A stretch of 15,833 bases of DNA. Origin: DATGSF01 sp035302865 (GTDB lineage Bacteria; Bacteroidota; Bacteroidia; Chitinophagales; Chitinophagaceae). The notes beneath the pieces were generated by a model. It was given only the letters and a program-made list of their open reading frames with translations. It made no database searches and had not been told where the DNA came from. The stretch is from NCBI GenBank assembly GCA_035302865.1, contig DATGSF010000253.1:1-15833 (forward strand), written 5' to 3'. Each line of letters starts with the position of its first letter. Positions within the stretch are counted from its first letter, which is position 1. Shown piece by piece: positions 7,020-13,840 of the stretch. The translations under genes were made by a program, and so were the position numbers.

Positions 7020-7375
7020 AGGTAATAATTCGGGTTAAGAATACCTAAATACTGCAAATATATTAAATAAAATGTATTGTTTAGAAAACCACAAGATAAT
7101 TTGCTTCTTAAGCCTAAGTGGAAATTTAACTCACTAAAGGATTTGAAATATAAAATCCCAATATAATATTAGGTATTTTAAAAAAGTTAATACTAAACAC
7201 CTCTAATTTCTTTGTATTCTAATCCCTTTATAGCTTATTATAACATTAGTTTCATGTAAATAATTGTGGAATTTATAAAATACATTCTTGTAGAAAATTA
7301 TCAAGGCTCAATTTGAATTTTTCAGAAATTTAAATCCTATAAAACCAAAGTTGAATAGAATAATTTAAAAAACAA

Positions 7376-7399
7376 TATCATAAAAAATGATAATTTTTT
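7376..7399 (+). other. AT-rich hairpin with T-run upstream of dodecin
   Basis: TATCAT 7376-7381 pairs with ATGATA 7387-7392 around AAAAA and is followed by six T at 7394-7399. The 6-bp AT-rich stem is too weak for a confident terminator. It could end a short upstream transcript or lie in the dodecin leader. Confidence 0.25.
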
Positions 7400-7458
7400 G
7401 GAGTAATGGATGTTTTTATATATTTTGTATTATTATTTAATTTAAAAACTAAAAATTT

Positions 7459-7662
7459 ATGGCAATTGTAAAAGTAATAGAAATAATTGCATATTCTGAA
7501 CATAGTTTTGATGATGCTGTAAGAAATGCTTTAAATGAAGCGTCAAAAACGATTAAGAATATCGATTCTATTTATGTTAAAGACATGAAGTGTCATGTAA
7601 AAGACAATAAAATTATAAGTTACGGTGTAATCTGTAAATTATCCTTCAGGGTAGAGAATTAA
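7459..7662 (+). CDS. Dodecin family flavin-binding protein
   Basis: The 67-residue protein has dodecin length and sequence: M-A-I-V-K-V-I-E-I at the start, A-V-R-N-A-L-N-E-A-S-K-T in the helix (20-31), then I-K-N-I-D-S-I-Y-V-K-D-M in the second strand and I-C-K-L-S-F-R-V at the end. Dodecins form hollow dodecamers that store or sequester flavins such as FMN or riboflavin in the cytoplasm. At the place where archaeal and actinobacterial dodecins have the flavin-stacking Trp, this protein reads I-D-S-I-Y, so Trp is absent and a Tyr follows two residues later. It is a single-gene unit, with a long non-coding region before it and a strong hairpin 22 bases after it. Confidence 0.9.
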   Translation: MAIVKVIEIIAYSEHSFDDAVRNALNEASKTIKNIDSIYVKDMKCHVKDNKIISYGVICKLSFRVEN

Positions 7663-7683
7663 AACTTATAATTATAGTATAAT

Positions 7684-7719
7684 AAAAAAGCCTTTCTAAA
7701 AATTTAGAAAGGCTTTTTT
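7684..7719. terminator. Bidirectional terminator between dodecin and the tRNA unit
   Basis: AAAAAAGCCTTTCTAAA at 7684-7700 is the perfect reverse complement of 7703-7719, with a GC core GCCTTTC/GAAAGGC and a T-run on either strand. It can end dodecin mRNA on the plus strand and the tRNA transcript, four bases away, on the minus strand. Confidence 0.92.
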
Positions 7720-7722
7720 AGG

Positions 7723-7808
7723 TGCCCCGGGCGGGACTTGAACCCGCACGGACATTGCTGCCCACAGGATTTTAAGTCCTGCGTGTCTACCAATTCCACC
7801 ACCAGGGC
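7723..7808 (-). tRNA. tRNA-Leu (anticodon TAA)
   Basis: The minus strand folds as a class II tRNA of 86 nt. The acceptor stem is GCCCTGG/CCGGGGC with discriminator A. The anticodon stem CAGGA/TCCTG holds loop CTTAAAA, so the anticodon is TAA. A long variable arm follows, and the T arm is GCGGG-TTCAAGT-CCCGC. The 3' CCA is not encoded (the gene continues CCT), so it depends on the CCA-adding enzyme, part of which is at the right edge of the window. It is the second gene of a two-tRNA unit, 23 bases after tRNA-Gly. Confidence 0.97.
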
Positions 7809-7831
7809 TTTGGATTAATGAATAAGTTAAG

Positions 7832-7904
7832 AGCAGAAGACGAGGCTCGAACTCGCGACCCCAACCTTGGCAAGGTTGTGCTCTACCAACTGAGCTACTT
7901 CTGC
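7832..7904 (-). tRNA. tRNA-Gly (anticodon GCC)
   Basis: The minus strand gives a standard 73-nt cloverleaf: acceptor GCAGAAG/CTTCTGC with discriminator T, D arm GCTC/GAGC, anticodon stem CAACC/GGTTG with loop TTGCCAA (anticodon GCC), and T arm GCGAG-TTCGAGC-CTCGT. CCA is not encoded. It is the first gene after the promoter at 7942-7972. Confidence 0.97.
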
Positions 7905-7941
7905 TTATTTTAAAGAACTTTTTTGAGCCGCGAACGGATTG

Positions 7942-7972
7942 CAAAGGTAATCATTTTTTTTAAACTTCCAAA
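7942..7972 (-). promoter_or_regulatory. Promoter of the tRNA-Gly/tRNA-Leu unit
   Basis: On the minus strand TTTG (7972-7969), a 19-base spacer and TACCTTTG (7949-7942) give a full match to the Bacteroidota consensus TTTG-N19-21-TAnnTTTG. Transcription would start near 7935, about 30 bases before tRNA-Gly. This is the clearest promoter in the window. Confidence 0.8.
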
Positions 7973-7994
7973 CTTTTAATGGAATTATTTTTAA

Positions 7995-8651
7995 TTAACT
8001 TCGCATTTTTCCTCCACCTACATAATATCGTTGCCAATATACATGATCTAAATCGCTAACAACAACTCCCTTACTTCTTGAAGCATGTACAAATTTGCCT
8101 TCTCCTAAATATACTCCAACATGCGATATTGCACGTGTTCTAATTTTAAAAAACACTAAATCTCCTACTTTTAAGTCTTCGTAATTTTTTACATATTTAG
8201 AAGCTTTAAATTGTTCTCTAGAAGTACGAACCACATCCATATTGTAAACTTCTCCATATAATTCTTGAACAAAAGCAGAACAATCAATACCATTTTTTGT
8301 AGTTCCTCCAAATTTATAGGGAACTCCGTACCATTCTTCAATAAAATCTAATAAACAAGGATTATTTGCTTTTCCTACTTTTATTTCTTGATTTTTATAG
8401 GAAATAATGGGATTAGGCAGAATTGCAGTATTTTCTTCTTTTATAGTAGAGGTAATATTATAATTCTGCTCCTCATTTATTTTTAATTTCCCCGTTTTAT
8501 AAGTGGTTTCTTTTAAAGAAATATTTTCTATAAATTGAACTTCTTTATGTTCATCTACATTATTGCTTGTTATTAATTGCTGTGCTGTGGAGCATGAATT
8601 AAAGGCAATTAGCAATAAAACACCTAAAGTAATGGATGGTAAATTTTTCAC
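7995..8651 (-). CDS. NlpC/P60 family peptidoglycan endopeptidase, lipoprotein
   Basis: The 218-residue protein starts with a lipoprotein signal: hydrophobic L-G-V-L-L-L-I-A-F and lipobox F-N-S-C20. After a linker rich in Lys, Asn and Glu, the C-terminal NlpC/P60 domain (about 100-215) has the catalytic triad G-I-D-C124-S-A-F, I-S-H177-V-G-V-Y and F-V-H189-A-S. Such enzymes cut the gamma-D-Glu to diaminopimelate (or Ala) bond in stem peptides during cell-wall growth or turnover; this one is probably anchored in the outer membrane facing the periplasm. The start is GTG at 8651: no in-frame ATG lies just upstream, and Lys2 followed by the hydrophobic run fits a signal peptide. It is divergent from the GT4 gene, with its own good promoter. 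Confidence 0.9.
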   Translation of the reverse strand: MKNLPSITLGVLLLIAFNSCSTAQQLITSNNVDEHKEVQFIENISLKETTYKTGKLKINEEQNYNITSTIKEENTAILPNPIISYKNQEIKVGKANNPCLLDFIEEWYGVPYKFGGTTKNGIDCSAFVQELYGEVYNMDVVRTSREQFKASKYVKNYEDLKVGDLVFFKIRTRAISHVGVYLGEGKFVHASRSKGVVVSDLDHVYWQRYYVGGGKMRS

Positions 8652-8682
8652 AATAAAAAAAGTGATTTGTTGGTAACAGACA

Positions 8683-8712
8683 CAAAAATAAATAAATTTT
8701 TATTATTCTCAA
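8683..8712 (-). promoter_or_regulatory. Promoter of the NlpC/P60 gene
   Basis: On the minus strand TTG (8712-8710), a 19-base spacer and TATTTTTG (8690-8683) match both promoter elements of the phylum. The -7 box ends 31 bases before the GTG start. Confidence 0.6.
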
Positions 8713-8757
8713 GTCAATTCTTTTAATTTAAAGATTTTTAACTATTTAAATTTCCAT

Positions 8758-8765
8758 TAGATTTG
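8758..8765 (+). promoter_or_regulatory. Possible -7 box (TAGATTTG) for the GT4-GT2 pair
   Basis: TAGATTTG matches TAnnTTTG but ends only 4 bases before the ATG at 8770, so transcription from it would give a leaderless mRNA. No -33 TTG is seen. A chance match in AT-rich DNA is quite possible. Confidence 0.3.
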
Positions 8766-8769
8766 CAAA

Positions 8770-9885
8770 ATGAATCAGAATAAAAGCACAAAGCAAAGGC
8801 TGGTATTTACGGTAATTAATGATATTAATTATGATCAAAGAATGATCCGAATTTGTAATAGCTTACAAGAATCAGGTTATGATGTTTTATTGATTGGAAA
8901 GGAAAGACCGGATAGTACTTCTTTACATAAGCAAGCATTTGCTACAAAAAGATTGGCTGTAAAACAAAAAGAAGGCAAACTGATGTATGCAATATATTGG
9001 ATAAAACTATTCTTTTATTTGCTTTTTACTAAAGCCGATGCATTTTGTGCAACAGATTTAGATTCTATTATCCCCATTTATTATGCAAGTCTAATTCGAA
9101 GGAAGCCAAGGATATACGATGGACATGAGCTTTTTACTGAAATGAAAGAAGTAGTTACCAGACCAAAAGTAAAAAAAATGTGGGATTGGATAGAAAAAAA
9201 ATATTTGCCTCGCTTTCAACATGGCTATACTATTGGTCCTGCATATGCAGCCTATTTTAAAGAAAAATATAATTTAGACTTTAAAATAGTAAGAAATGCA
9301 ACGGTATTGGAAGAGTATAAAAGAAAAGAAACAAATGAAAAATTTATACTTTATCAAGGTGCTGTAAATGAAGGTCGTTGTTTCGAACAATTATTGCCTG
9401 CTATGAAATTAGTTCCTTATAAATTAATCATTTGTGGGAAAGGAAATTATTTTGAAAAAGCAAAGGAAGAAATCAAAAGATTACATTTAGAAAAGCAAGT
9501 AATTTTAAAAGGATATATTCCTCCTAAAGAGTTAAAATCTTTTACAAGAAAAGCACATATAGGTATTACCTTATTTGATGGTCTTAGCTTAAGCAATCAA
9601 TTAAGTATGGCGAATCGTTATTTTGATTATATGCATGCTGGCGTGCCTCAAATTTGCATGAATTTTAAAGAATATCGAGATGTGAATACAAAATTTGAAA
9701 TAGCATATCTAATTCCACATCCTCCACAGGTAGAGGATATTGCCGAAGGGTTAAAGAAATTAATGGAAGATGCTTCTTATCATAAGAAATTACAGGAAAA
9801 TTGCAAATTGGCAAGAGAGGAGTATAATTGGCAAAATGAAGAAAAAACTTTAATTAAATTCTATCATGATCTCTTTAAAAACTAG
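8770..9885 (+). CDS. Glycosyltransferase family 4
   Basis: The 371-residue protein has a GT-B plan. The N-terminal acceptor domain contains D-Q-R-M-I-R-I near 22-28 and Y-D-G-H-E-L at 116-121, a motif common in Bacteroidota surface-glycan GT4 enzymes. The donor domain holds Y-Q-G-A at 195-198, I-C-G-K-G at 221-225, L-K-G-Y-I at 246-250 and N-R-Y-F-D-Y-M-H-A-G-V-P at 282-293, where the usual G-x-P-x-I/V loop binds the nucleotide sugar. There is a hydrophobic patch near 72-87 (Y-W-I-K-L-F-F-Y-L-L-F), which may touch the membrane. It probably adds a sugar to a lipopolysaccharide or exopolysaccharide chain; the sugar cannot be told. Its end overlaps the GT2 start by 20 bases, so the pair is coupled. 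Confidence 0.85.
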   Translation: MNQNKSTKQRLVFTVINDINYDQRMIRICNSLQESGYDVLLIGKERPDSTSLHKQAFATKRLAVKQKEGKLMYAIYWIKLFFYLLFTKADAFCATDLDSIIPIYYASLIRRKPRIYDGHELFTEMKEVVTRPKVKKMWDWIEKKYLPRFQHGYTIGPAYAAYFKEKYNLDFKIVRNATVLEEYKRKETNEKFILYQGAVNEGRCFEQLLPAMKLVPYKLIICGKGNYFEKAKEEIKRLHLEKQVILKGYIPPKELKSFTRKAHIGITLFDGLSLSNQLSMANRYFDYMHAGVPQICMNFKEYRDVNTKFEIAYLIPHPPQVEDIAEGLKKLMEDASYHKKLQENCKLAREEYNWQNEEKTLIKFYHDLFKN

Positions 9886-10639
9886 TGTTATCATACCCTT
9901 TTATAATGCTTCTAAAACTATTATTCGTAGCATAGAAAGTGTATTAAATCAAAGTACAGCTGCTGATGAGATTCTATTAATAAATGATGGTAGTACGGAT
10001 GATTCTTTATCTAAAATAGAGCTATTTTTAAGTAAAGAAAAGAATATTAATACTATTAAGATAATATCCCTTCTTAAAAATTCTGGGGTTTCTAAAGCAA
10101 GAAATACTGGAATTAGTAATGCCCAAAATCCCATACATGTTTTTCTAGATTCCGATGATAGTATGCATCAAGATAAAATTAAAACAGTCCATACATTTTT
10201 TAAAACATATCCTAATGCAATAGGTTTTACACATGATTATTCCCTTGAGAAGCAATCAGTTTTACCCACGGAAATCAAATTTATTCCTCATCCTTTTCTA
10301 AACAATATTTTTAAAAATAAAGGTGGTGGTTCTTCTATAGTAGTGTACAATAAAGATAAAAAATGGAAATTTAATGAATCCATTAATTATTCTGAGGATT
10401 TTGATCTAAGCAATCGATTAAGCTATACAAATAAGTTTTATTATTGTAAAGAAAAATTAGCAATAATATTTAGAAAAACAGCAAGTGCCGGAGGTCTATC
10501 AGGAGAAAAGTCAAAAATGCGTAAAGGAGAAAGGCAGTCCTTCAAAAACATTAAGGATTATGCTCCAAAGTATATATGGTTAATTCCAATTTTATTATTG
10601 TATAGTTATTTAAAGCAAATTTTCAGATCTATTCTTTAG
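9866..10639 (+). CDS. Glycosyltransferase family 2
   Basis: The 257-residue protein has a GT-A fold signature: S-V-I-I-P-F-Y-N at 7-14, S-V-L-N-Q-S at 25-30, L-I-N-D-G-S-T-D-D-S at 38-47, S-K-A-R-N-T-G at 76-82, F-L-D-S-D-D at 93-98 (metal-binding DxD) and S-E-D-F-D at 176-180 with the likely base. A C-terminal hydrophobic stretch (237-247) could be a short membrane anchor. It works with the upstream GT4, whose frame it overlaps, probably in the same glycan. Its stop region overlaps the convergent ftsE stop region by 11 bases, and no terminator is seen between them. Confidence 0.88.
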   Translation: MISLKTSVIIPFYNASKTIIRSIESVLNQSTAADEILLINDGSTDDSLSKIELFLSKEKNINTIKIISLLKNSGVSKARNTGISNAQNPIHVFLDSDDSMHQDKIKTVHTFFKTYPNAIGFTHDYSLEKQSVLPTEIKFIPHPFLNNIFKNKGGGSSIVVYNKDKKWKFNESINYSEDFDLSNRLSYTNKFYYCKEKLAIIFRKTASAGGLSGEKSKMRKGERQSFKNIKDYAPKYIWLIPILLLYSYLKQIFRSIL

Positions 10640-11324
10640 TATCGTCTTTTTTTATCATTTCTGTGAGCATTTGGTTTTCAATATGCCAAACTCTACCTGG
10701 ATATTTTTGAATTAAACTATAATCATGCGTTGCCATTACTACTGCAGTGTTCAATTTTTTTGCAATATCCCAGATTAAATTCATAATGGATTTAGTAGTT
10801 TCTGGATCTAAGTTTCCAGTTGGTTCATCCGCCACAATTAAACTCGGTGTATTTAATAATGCGCGAGCAATATCCACTCTTTGTTGTTCTCCACCACTCA
10901 TTTCATTGGGCATTTTATATTCTTTGCCTTCTAATCCAACTTGTTTTAAAACTTCATTAATTTTTTCCTTCATTTTATTTTTATCTTTCCAACCAGTTGC
11001 TTTCAAGACAAATTTTAAATTTTCTTCTACATTCCTATCACCTAGTAATTGAAAATCCTGAAAAACTATACCCAAATTTCTCCTTAAAAAAGGCAAATTT
11101 TTCCAATTAATACTTTTTAAATCAAAAGAATCCACTCTAGCCTCTCCTTCTTTTAAAGGAATATCGCCATAAATAGTTTTTAATAGACTAGATTTTCCAG
11201 ATCCAGTTTTACCTATTAAATACACAAATTCTCCTGGAAATACTTTTAAATTAATATTTTTTAAAACTAAGGAGTCGCCTTGGTATATTTGCACATTTTC
11301 AAAGGATATAATGGCTTCAGACAT
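10629..11324 (-). CDS. ftsE: Cell division ABC-type ATPase FtsE
   Basis: The 231-residue ATPase has all ABC motifs: Walker A G38-K-T-G-S-G-K-S45, Q-loop F-Q89-D, signature M-S-G-G-E-Q-Q-R at 142-149, Walker B L-I-V-A-D-E-P at 162-168 and the switch His in A-T-H200-D. The stretches V-Y-L-I-G-K-T at 34-40 and L-R-R-N-L-G-I-V-F-Q-D-F-Q-L-L at 80-94 are typical of FtsE rather than LolD or MacB. FtsE with membrane protein FtsX regulates cell-wall hydrolases at the division site. No ftsX is next to it. It follows the lipoprotein gene after 56 bases on the same strand, so cotranscription is possible. LolD-type transport is the main alternative. Confidence 0.85.
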   Translation of the reverse strand: MSEAIISFENVQIYQGDSLVLKNINLKVFPGEFVYLIGKTGSGKSSLLKTIYGDIPLKEGEARVDSFDLKSINWKNLPFLRRNLGIVFQDFQLLGDRNVEENLKFVLKATGWKDKNKMKEKINEVLKQVGLEGKEYKMPNEMSGGEQQRVDIARALLNTPSLIVADEPTGNLDPETTKSIMNLIWDIAKKLNTAVVMATHDYSLIQKYPGRVWHIENQMLTEMIKKDDTKE

Positions 11325-11380
11325 ATGGATATAATTAAACTATATTAACGTAATTGGAAAATAATTTCTCTTCAAAATTA

Positions 11381-12286
11381 TTAATTTTTATTTACTAAAC
11401 GTCCTTTTCTTTCAATCTTTATAGAAACTTCATCTAAATGCGTATGTAAAGTACCTGCTAAGTGCATAGTAATGTCACGAGAAACGATTCTTTTATTTTC
11501 TAAATCTAAAATATAATACCCTTTCACTTCTCCAGAAACTTTAACAATCAAACCAAATTCTTCTTCATTTTTATTTTCAAATTGGTTTACTTCTGTATAA
11601 AAGCTTATAGTAGCAATTCCATTTTCATCCACACTTAATAAGGTATATTTTGTTTTTTCTTCTAAATTAAATCCTAATAATTGTGTATTTCCTTTTTTTT
11701 GCCAGCTTTCTCCAATAGCAACATTTGATATTGGTAAATATTCAAATAAGACAGAAACCTTTGCTAATAAAAAATCCTCTCCTTTATTTTGTTTAAAATC
11801 AATTTCCTTTCGTTCTCCTGTTTTAGAATTTTCTACTATATATTGTTTTATTTGTTTTTTATTTTCCCAAATAAGAAAAATTTTATTTTCAGTCATTCTT
11901 CCTATATCCTTTAAAAATGGATGATCTGAATCTTTATTGGAGTCATATTTAACGGTGGAGCCATCTGCATTAATTAAATCATGCTTTAGATTTAATGGTT
12001 CAATAATAGAAGTATTATCTTCTGATTTATTGAATAAGAATTTTAATTGTAAAATTTGTTTTGTTTTTTCTGATTCATTTGATATTAATACAACTTCATC
12101 CTTAAATTCATATAATAAATCATTTTCATTATTAGGATAAATGCTTAAATCATATTTTTCTTTAGATGCATCAAAGTAAATAAAGTCTTCTTTTTCATTT
12201 TTTTCCTTACACGAGAAAAAAAGAAAAATCAAAGGTAAGATAAATAATCCCCTATATAATTTAACTCTTATGGAATATGCAAACAT
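11381..12286 (-). CDS. Predicted lipoprotein of unknown function
   Basis: The 301-residue protein begins with a basic stretch, a hydrophobic run (L-F-I-L-P-L-I-F-L) and F-F-S-C26, a plausible though not ideal lipobox, followed by charged residues, so it is probably a lipidated periplasmic-side protein. The mature part is rich in Lys, Glu and beta-type segments, with G-E-S-W in the middle and H-T-H-L-D-E near the C-terminus. The G-E/D-S-W block recalls DUF6263-like Bacteroidota lipoproteins, but I cannot confirm that. No catalytic motif is seen. ATG at 12286 lies 18 bases after the stop of the MBL-rhodanese gene, and ftsE follows after 56 bases, so the three may be one unit. Confidence 0.6.
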   Translation of the reverse strand: MFAYSIRVKLYRGLFILPLIFLFFSCKEKNEKEDFIYFDASKEKYDLSIYPNNENDLLYEFKDEVVLISNESEKTKQILQLKFLFNKSEDNTSIIEPLNLKHDLINADGSTVKYDSNKDSDHPFLKDIGRMTENKIFLIWENKKQIKQYIVENSKTGERKEIDFKQNKGEDFLLAKVSVLFEYLPISNVAIGESWQKKGNTQLLGFNLEEKTKYTLLSVDENGIATISFYTEVNQFENKNEEEFGLIVKVSGEVKGYYILDLENKRIVSRDITMHLAGTLHTHLDEVSIKIERKGRLVNKN

Positions 12287-12304
12287 ATTTTGCCGCCTTA
12301 TTTT

Positions 12305-13687
12305 TTAATTATCGCCTTCTTCATAGGCTTTTGAAGTCATTAATACAAAGTTTTCATGTTCCTTTATGGAATGATAAGGGTCAATTATATTTCTCACATC
12401 AAAGAATCCTTCTTTTTTTAATAGAGAACAAGCTGTCATACTTTTACTGGCATTATCTGCATATACATATGTATGTGCCTCTTCATCTACTGCTGCCATA
12501 TAAAGTGGATTTGCTAAATGCTTTAATGGGATATGCTGTGATCCATGAATATGATTTATATCAAAATCCTCTATGCTTCGCACATCTAAAAGTAATATAT
12601 TCGTATCGAATTTATAATCCATTGCCATCTCCTCTGCATCAATTTCTATTACCATATCAATTGGTCTTTTCCCATCCCTCCATTTTTCAAAGCCATTTTC
12701 AAAGTATCCTAAAATATTTTGAAATCCTATTAAATTTAAATTTTTAATTGCAGTATTTATTTGATTTTGATCTTCTCCGACTATAATCAAATTTTTTCTA
12801 TAATCTAATATTTCAAAAGCCCAAAGTGAAAAAGCTTCATTAATATCAATATTTAAAGAAGCAGGAATAAATCCTTTTGCGAATTCTTCAGGATTACGAA
12901 TATCAAGAATTTGACAATTTGTTTTATCCTTAATAAAATCGTTTAAACTTAGAGCTTTATATGTTTTTTCATTTTTGGAAGAATCTTCTATTATCGATCC
13001 TTCCAAATTTTTTTCAAAAAGAAATACTTCTTTATCGGACTTATCTTCAATATCCTTTACAATTTCTTGTATGAAATTTTCTTTTTTAGAAATTGAAAAA
13101 ACTGATTGCTTGTGAAATTTATTTTTTAAAGTAGTCTGTTTCTCCTTTTCACGTAAACTATAAAGAGTAGTATTGTCAGGTAATTTTTCTTTTAAATACT
13201 GCAAACTTTCGTAATACCATGCTGCTAAAGTTTCTTTTTCCACATCTTTTTCAAAAATCATAGGTTTTCCATAGGTATTATCCATAAAATCCCCAATGAA
13301 CAGTCCGCTGATAGCATTATCTTTATCTCTTGCGACAAAGGAAATATTATGAGCAGTCGGACCTTTAGTAGCTAAAACCTCAATACTTGCTTCTCCTAAA
13401 GGAAGAAAGAAATTTTCTTGATTTAATGCTTCTTTTTCTTTTTCACTTAAATGCTTTGGGCTAATTAACTTAGCATTATATTTATTTTGCAATAATTTAT
13501 ATCCTTCTAAAAAGGTATAATGATTTTGGGTACGAAGAATATATTTTAATTCTAAATCATGCTTTTTAATATAGTCTGAATATAGTGTTATATCTAAAAT
13601 AGGATCTACTATAGCAGCCTGTTTATTATCGATTAAAATAAAAGTTTGCGTTTTAAGTTCAGATATATCAATAGATTTAATTAGCAT
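12305..13687 (-). CDS. Degenerate ETHE1-like MBL-fold/tandem rhodanese protein (predicted non-catalytic)
   Basis: The 460-residue protein has the layout of persulfide dioxygenase-rhodanese fusions: an MBL domain (about 1-200) and two rhodanese domains (about 245-345 and 350-450). The MBL metal motif T-H-x-H-A-D-H reads T53-Q-N-H-Y-T-F59, the P-G-H-T motif reads G109-P-T, and the later Y-P-x-H reads L-Y-S-L; only G132-D133 remains. In rhodanese 1, I-I-V-G-E replaces the active Cys, which is common in this family. In rhodanese 2, Y-V-Y-A410-D-N-A-S-K-S stands where C-x-x-G-x-R-S is expected. The fold marks L-D-I-R and L-L-D-V-R are kept. The frame is intact, so it may serve binding or regulation. 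ATG 13687 is preferred over in-frame TTG 13702. Confidence 0.82.
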   Translation of the reverse strand: MLIKSIDISELKTQTFILIDNKQAAIVDPILDITLYSDYIKKHDLELKYILRTQNHYTFLEGYKLLQNKYNAKLISPKHLSEKEKEALNQENFFLPLGEASIEVLATKGPTAHNISFVARDKDNAISGLFIGDFMDNTYGKPMIFEKDVEKETLAAWYYESLQYLKEKLPDNTTLYSLREKEKQTTLKNKFHKQSVFSISKKENFIQEIVKDIEDKSDKEVFLFEKNLEGSIIEDSSKNEKTYKALSLNDFIKDKTNCQILDIRNPEEFAKGFIPASLNIDINEAFSLWAFEILDYRKNLIIVGEDQNQINTAIKNLNLIGFQNILGYFENGFEKWRDGKRPIDMVIEIDAEEMAMDYKFDTNILLLDVRSIEDFDINHIHGSQHIPLKHLANPLYMAAVDEEAHTYVYADNASKSMTACSLLKKEGFFDVRNIIDPYHSIKEHENFVLMTSKAYEEGDN

Positions 13688-13714
13688 AGAAAAAATTTGC
13701 AAATTTTAACCTTT

Positions 13715-13722
13715 CAAAATTA
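13715..13722 (-). promoter_or_regulatory. Putative -7 box (TAATTTTG) for the MBL-rhodanese unit
   Basis: On the minus strand TAATTTTG matches TAnnTTTG and ends 27 bases before the ATG at 13687. The nearest upstream TTTG is only 14 bases away, so the -33 match is poor. A terminator for asnS lies just upstream, which requires a promoter here if the gene is expressed. Confidence 0.4.
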
Positions 13723-13775
13723 CAGCAAATTGCTGACAAATTGAAAGAATATAGAATTTATTGTTAAACAAAATA

Positions 13776-13819
13776 AAATAAAAAATCGCAAGTTGCTTAA
13801 TTTTACGAACTTGCGATTT
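13776..13819 (-). terminator. Terminator of asnS
   Basis: AAATCGCAAGTT at 13783-13794 is the exact reverse complement of AACTTGCGATTT at 13808-13819, with a 13-base loop. On the minus strand the stem is followed by a T-rich run (TTTTATTTTATTTT), as expected 22 bases after the asnS stop. On the plus strand there is no T-run. Confidence 0.88.
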
Positions 13820-13840
13820 AAAAGAGGTATTTTTTATATT

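Larger units (their letters stand above)
6760..7458. other. 700-bp intergenic region without a recognised gene
   Basis: Between the paaA terminator and dodecin I find no gene I can recognise. Two patches look richer in G+C and in structure than the surrounding AT-rich DNA: an interrupted palindrome at 6800-6890, and a patch near 6990-7035 with the 5-bp stem CGGTG/CACCG followed by a second short CCGA-type stem. Minus-strand open frames run 7168-6950 (72 codons with no ATG) and 6950-6780 (56 codons with ATG), joined by an overlapping TAATG. A weak AT hairpin with a T-run lies at 7376-7399, shortly before dodecin. The dodecin promoter must lie in the right-hand part, but I see no convincing -33/-7 pair. 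Confidence 0.6.

Noticed and set aside
7696..7944. An 82-codon minus-strand open frame
   Set aside because: It reads straight through both tRNA genes and their promoter; translations of this kind are well-known artefacts of tRNA sequence.
11360..11382. AATAATTT/AAATTATT hairpin between the lipoprotein gene and ftsE as a terminator
   Set aside because: It is an AT-only 8-bp stem without a T-run and overlaps the stop codon; such stems arise easily in this AT-rich DNA.
12277..12747. A 156-codon plus-strand open frame
   Set aside because: It is antisense to the C-terminal part of the MBL-rhodanese gene, has no recognisable protein motif, and the opposite frame has clear homology.
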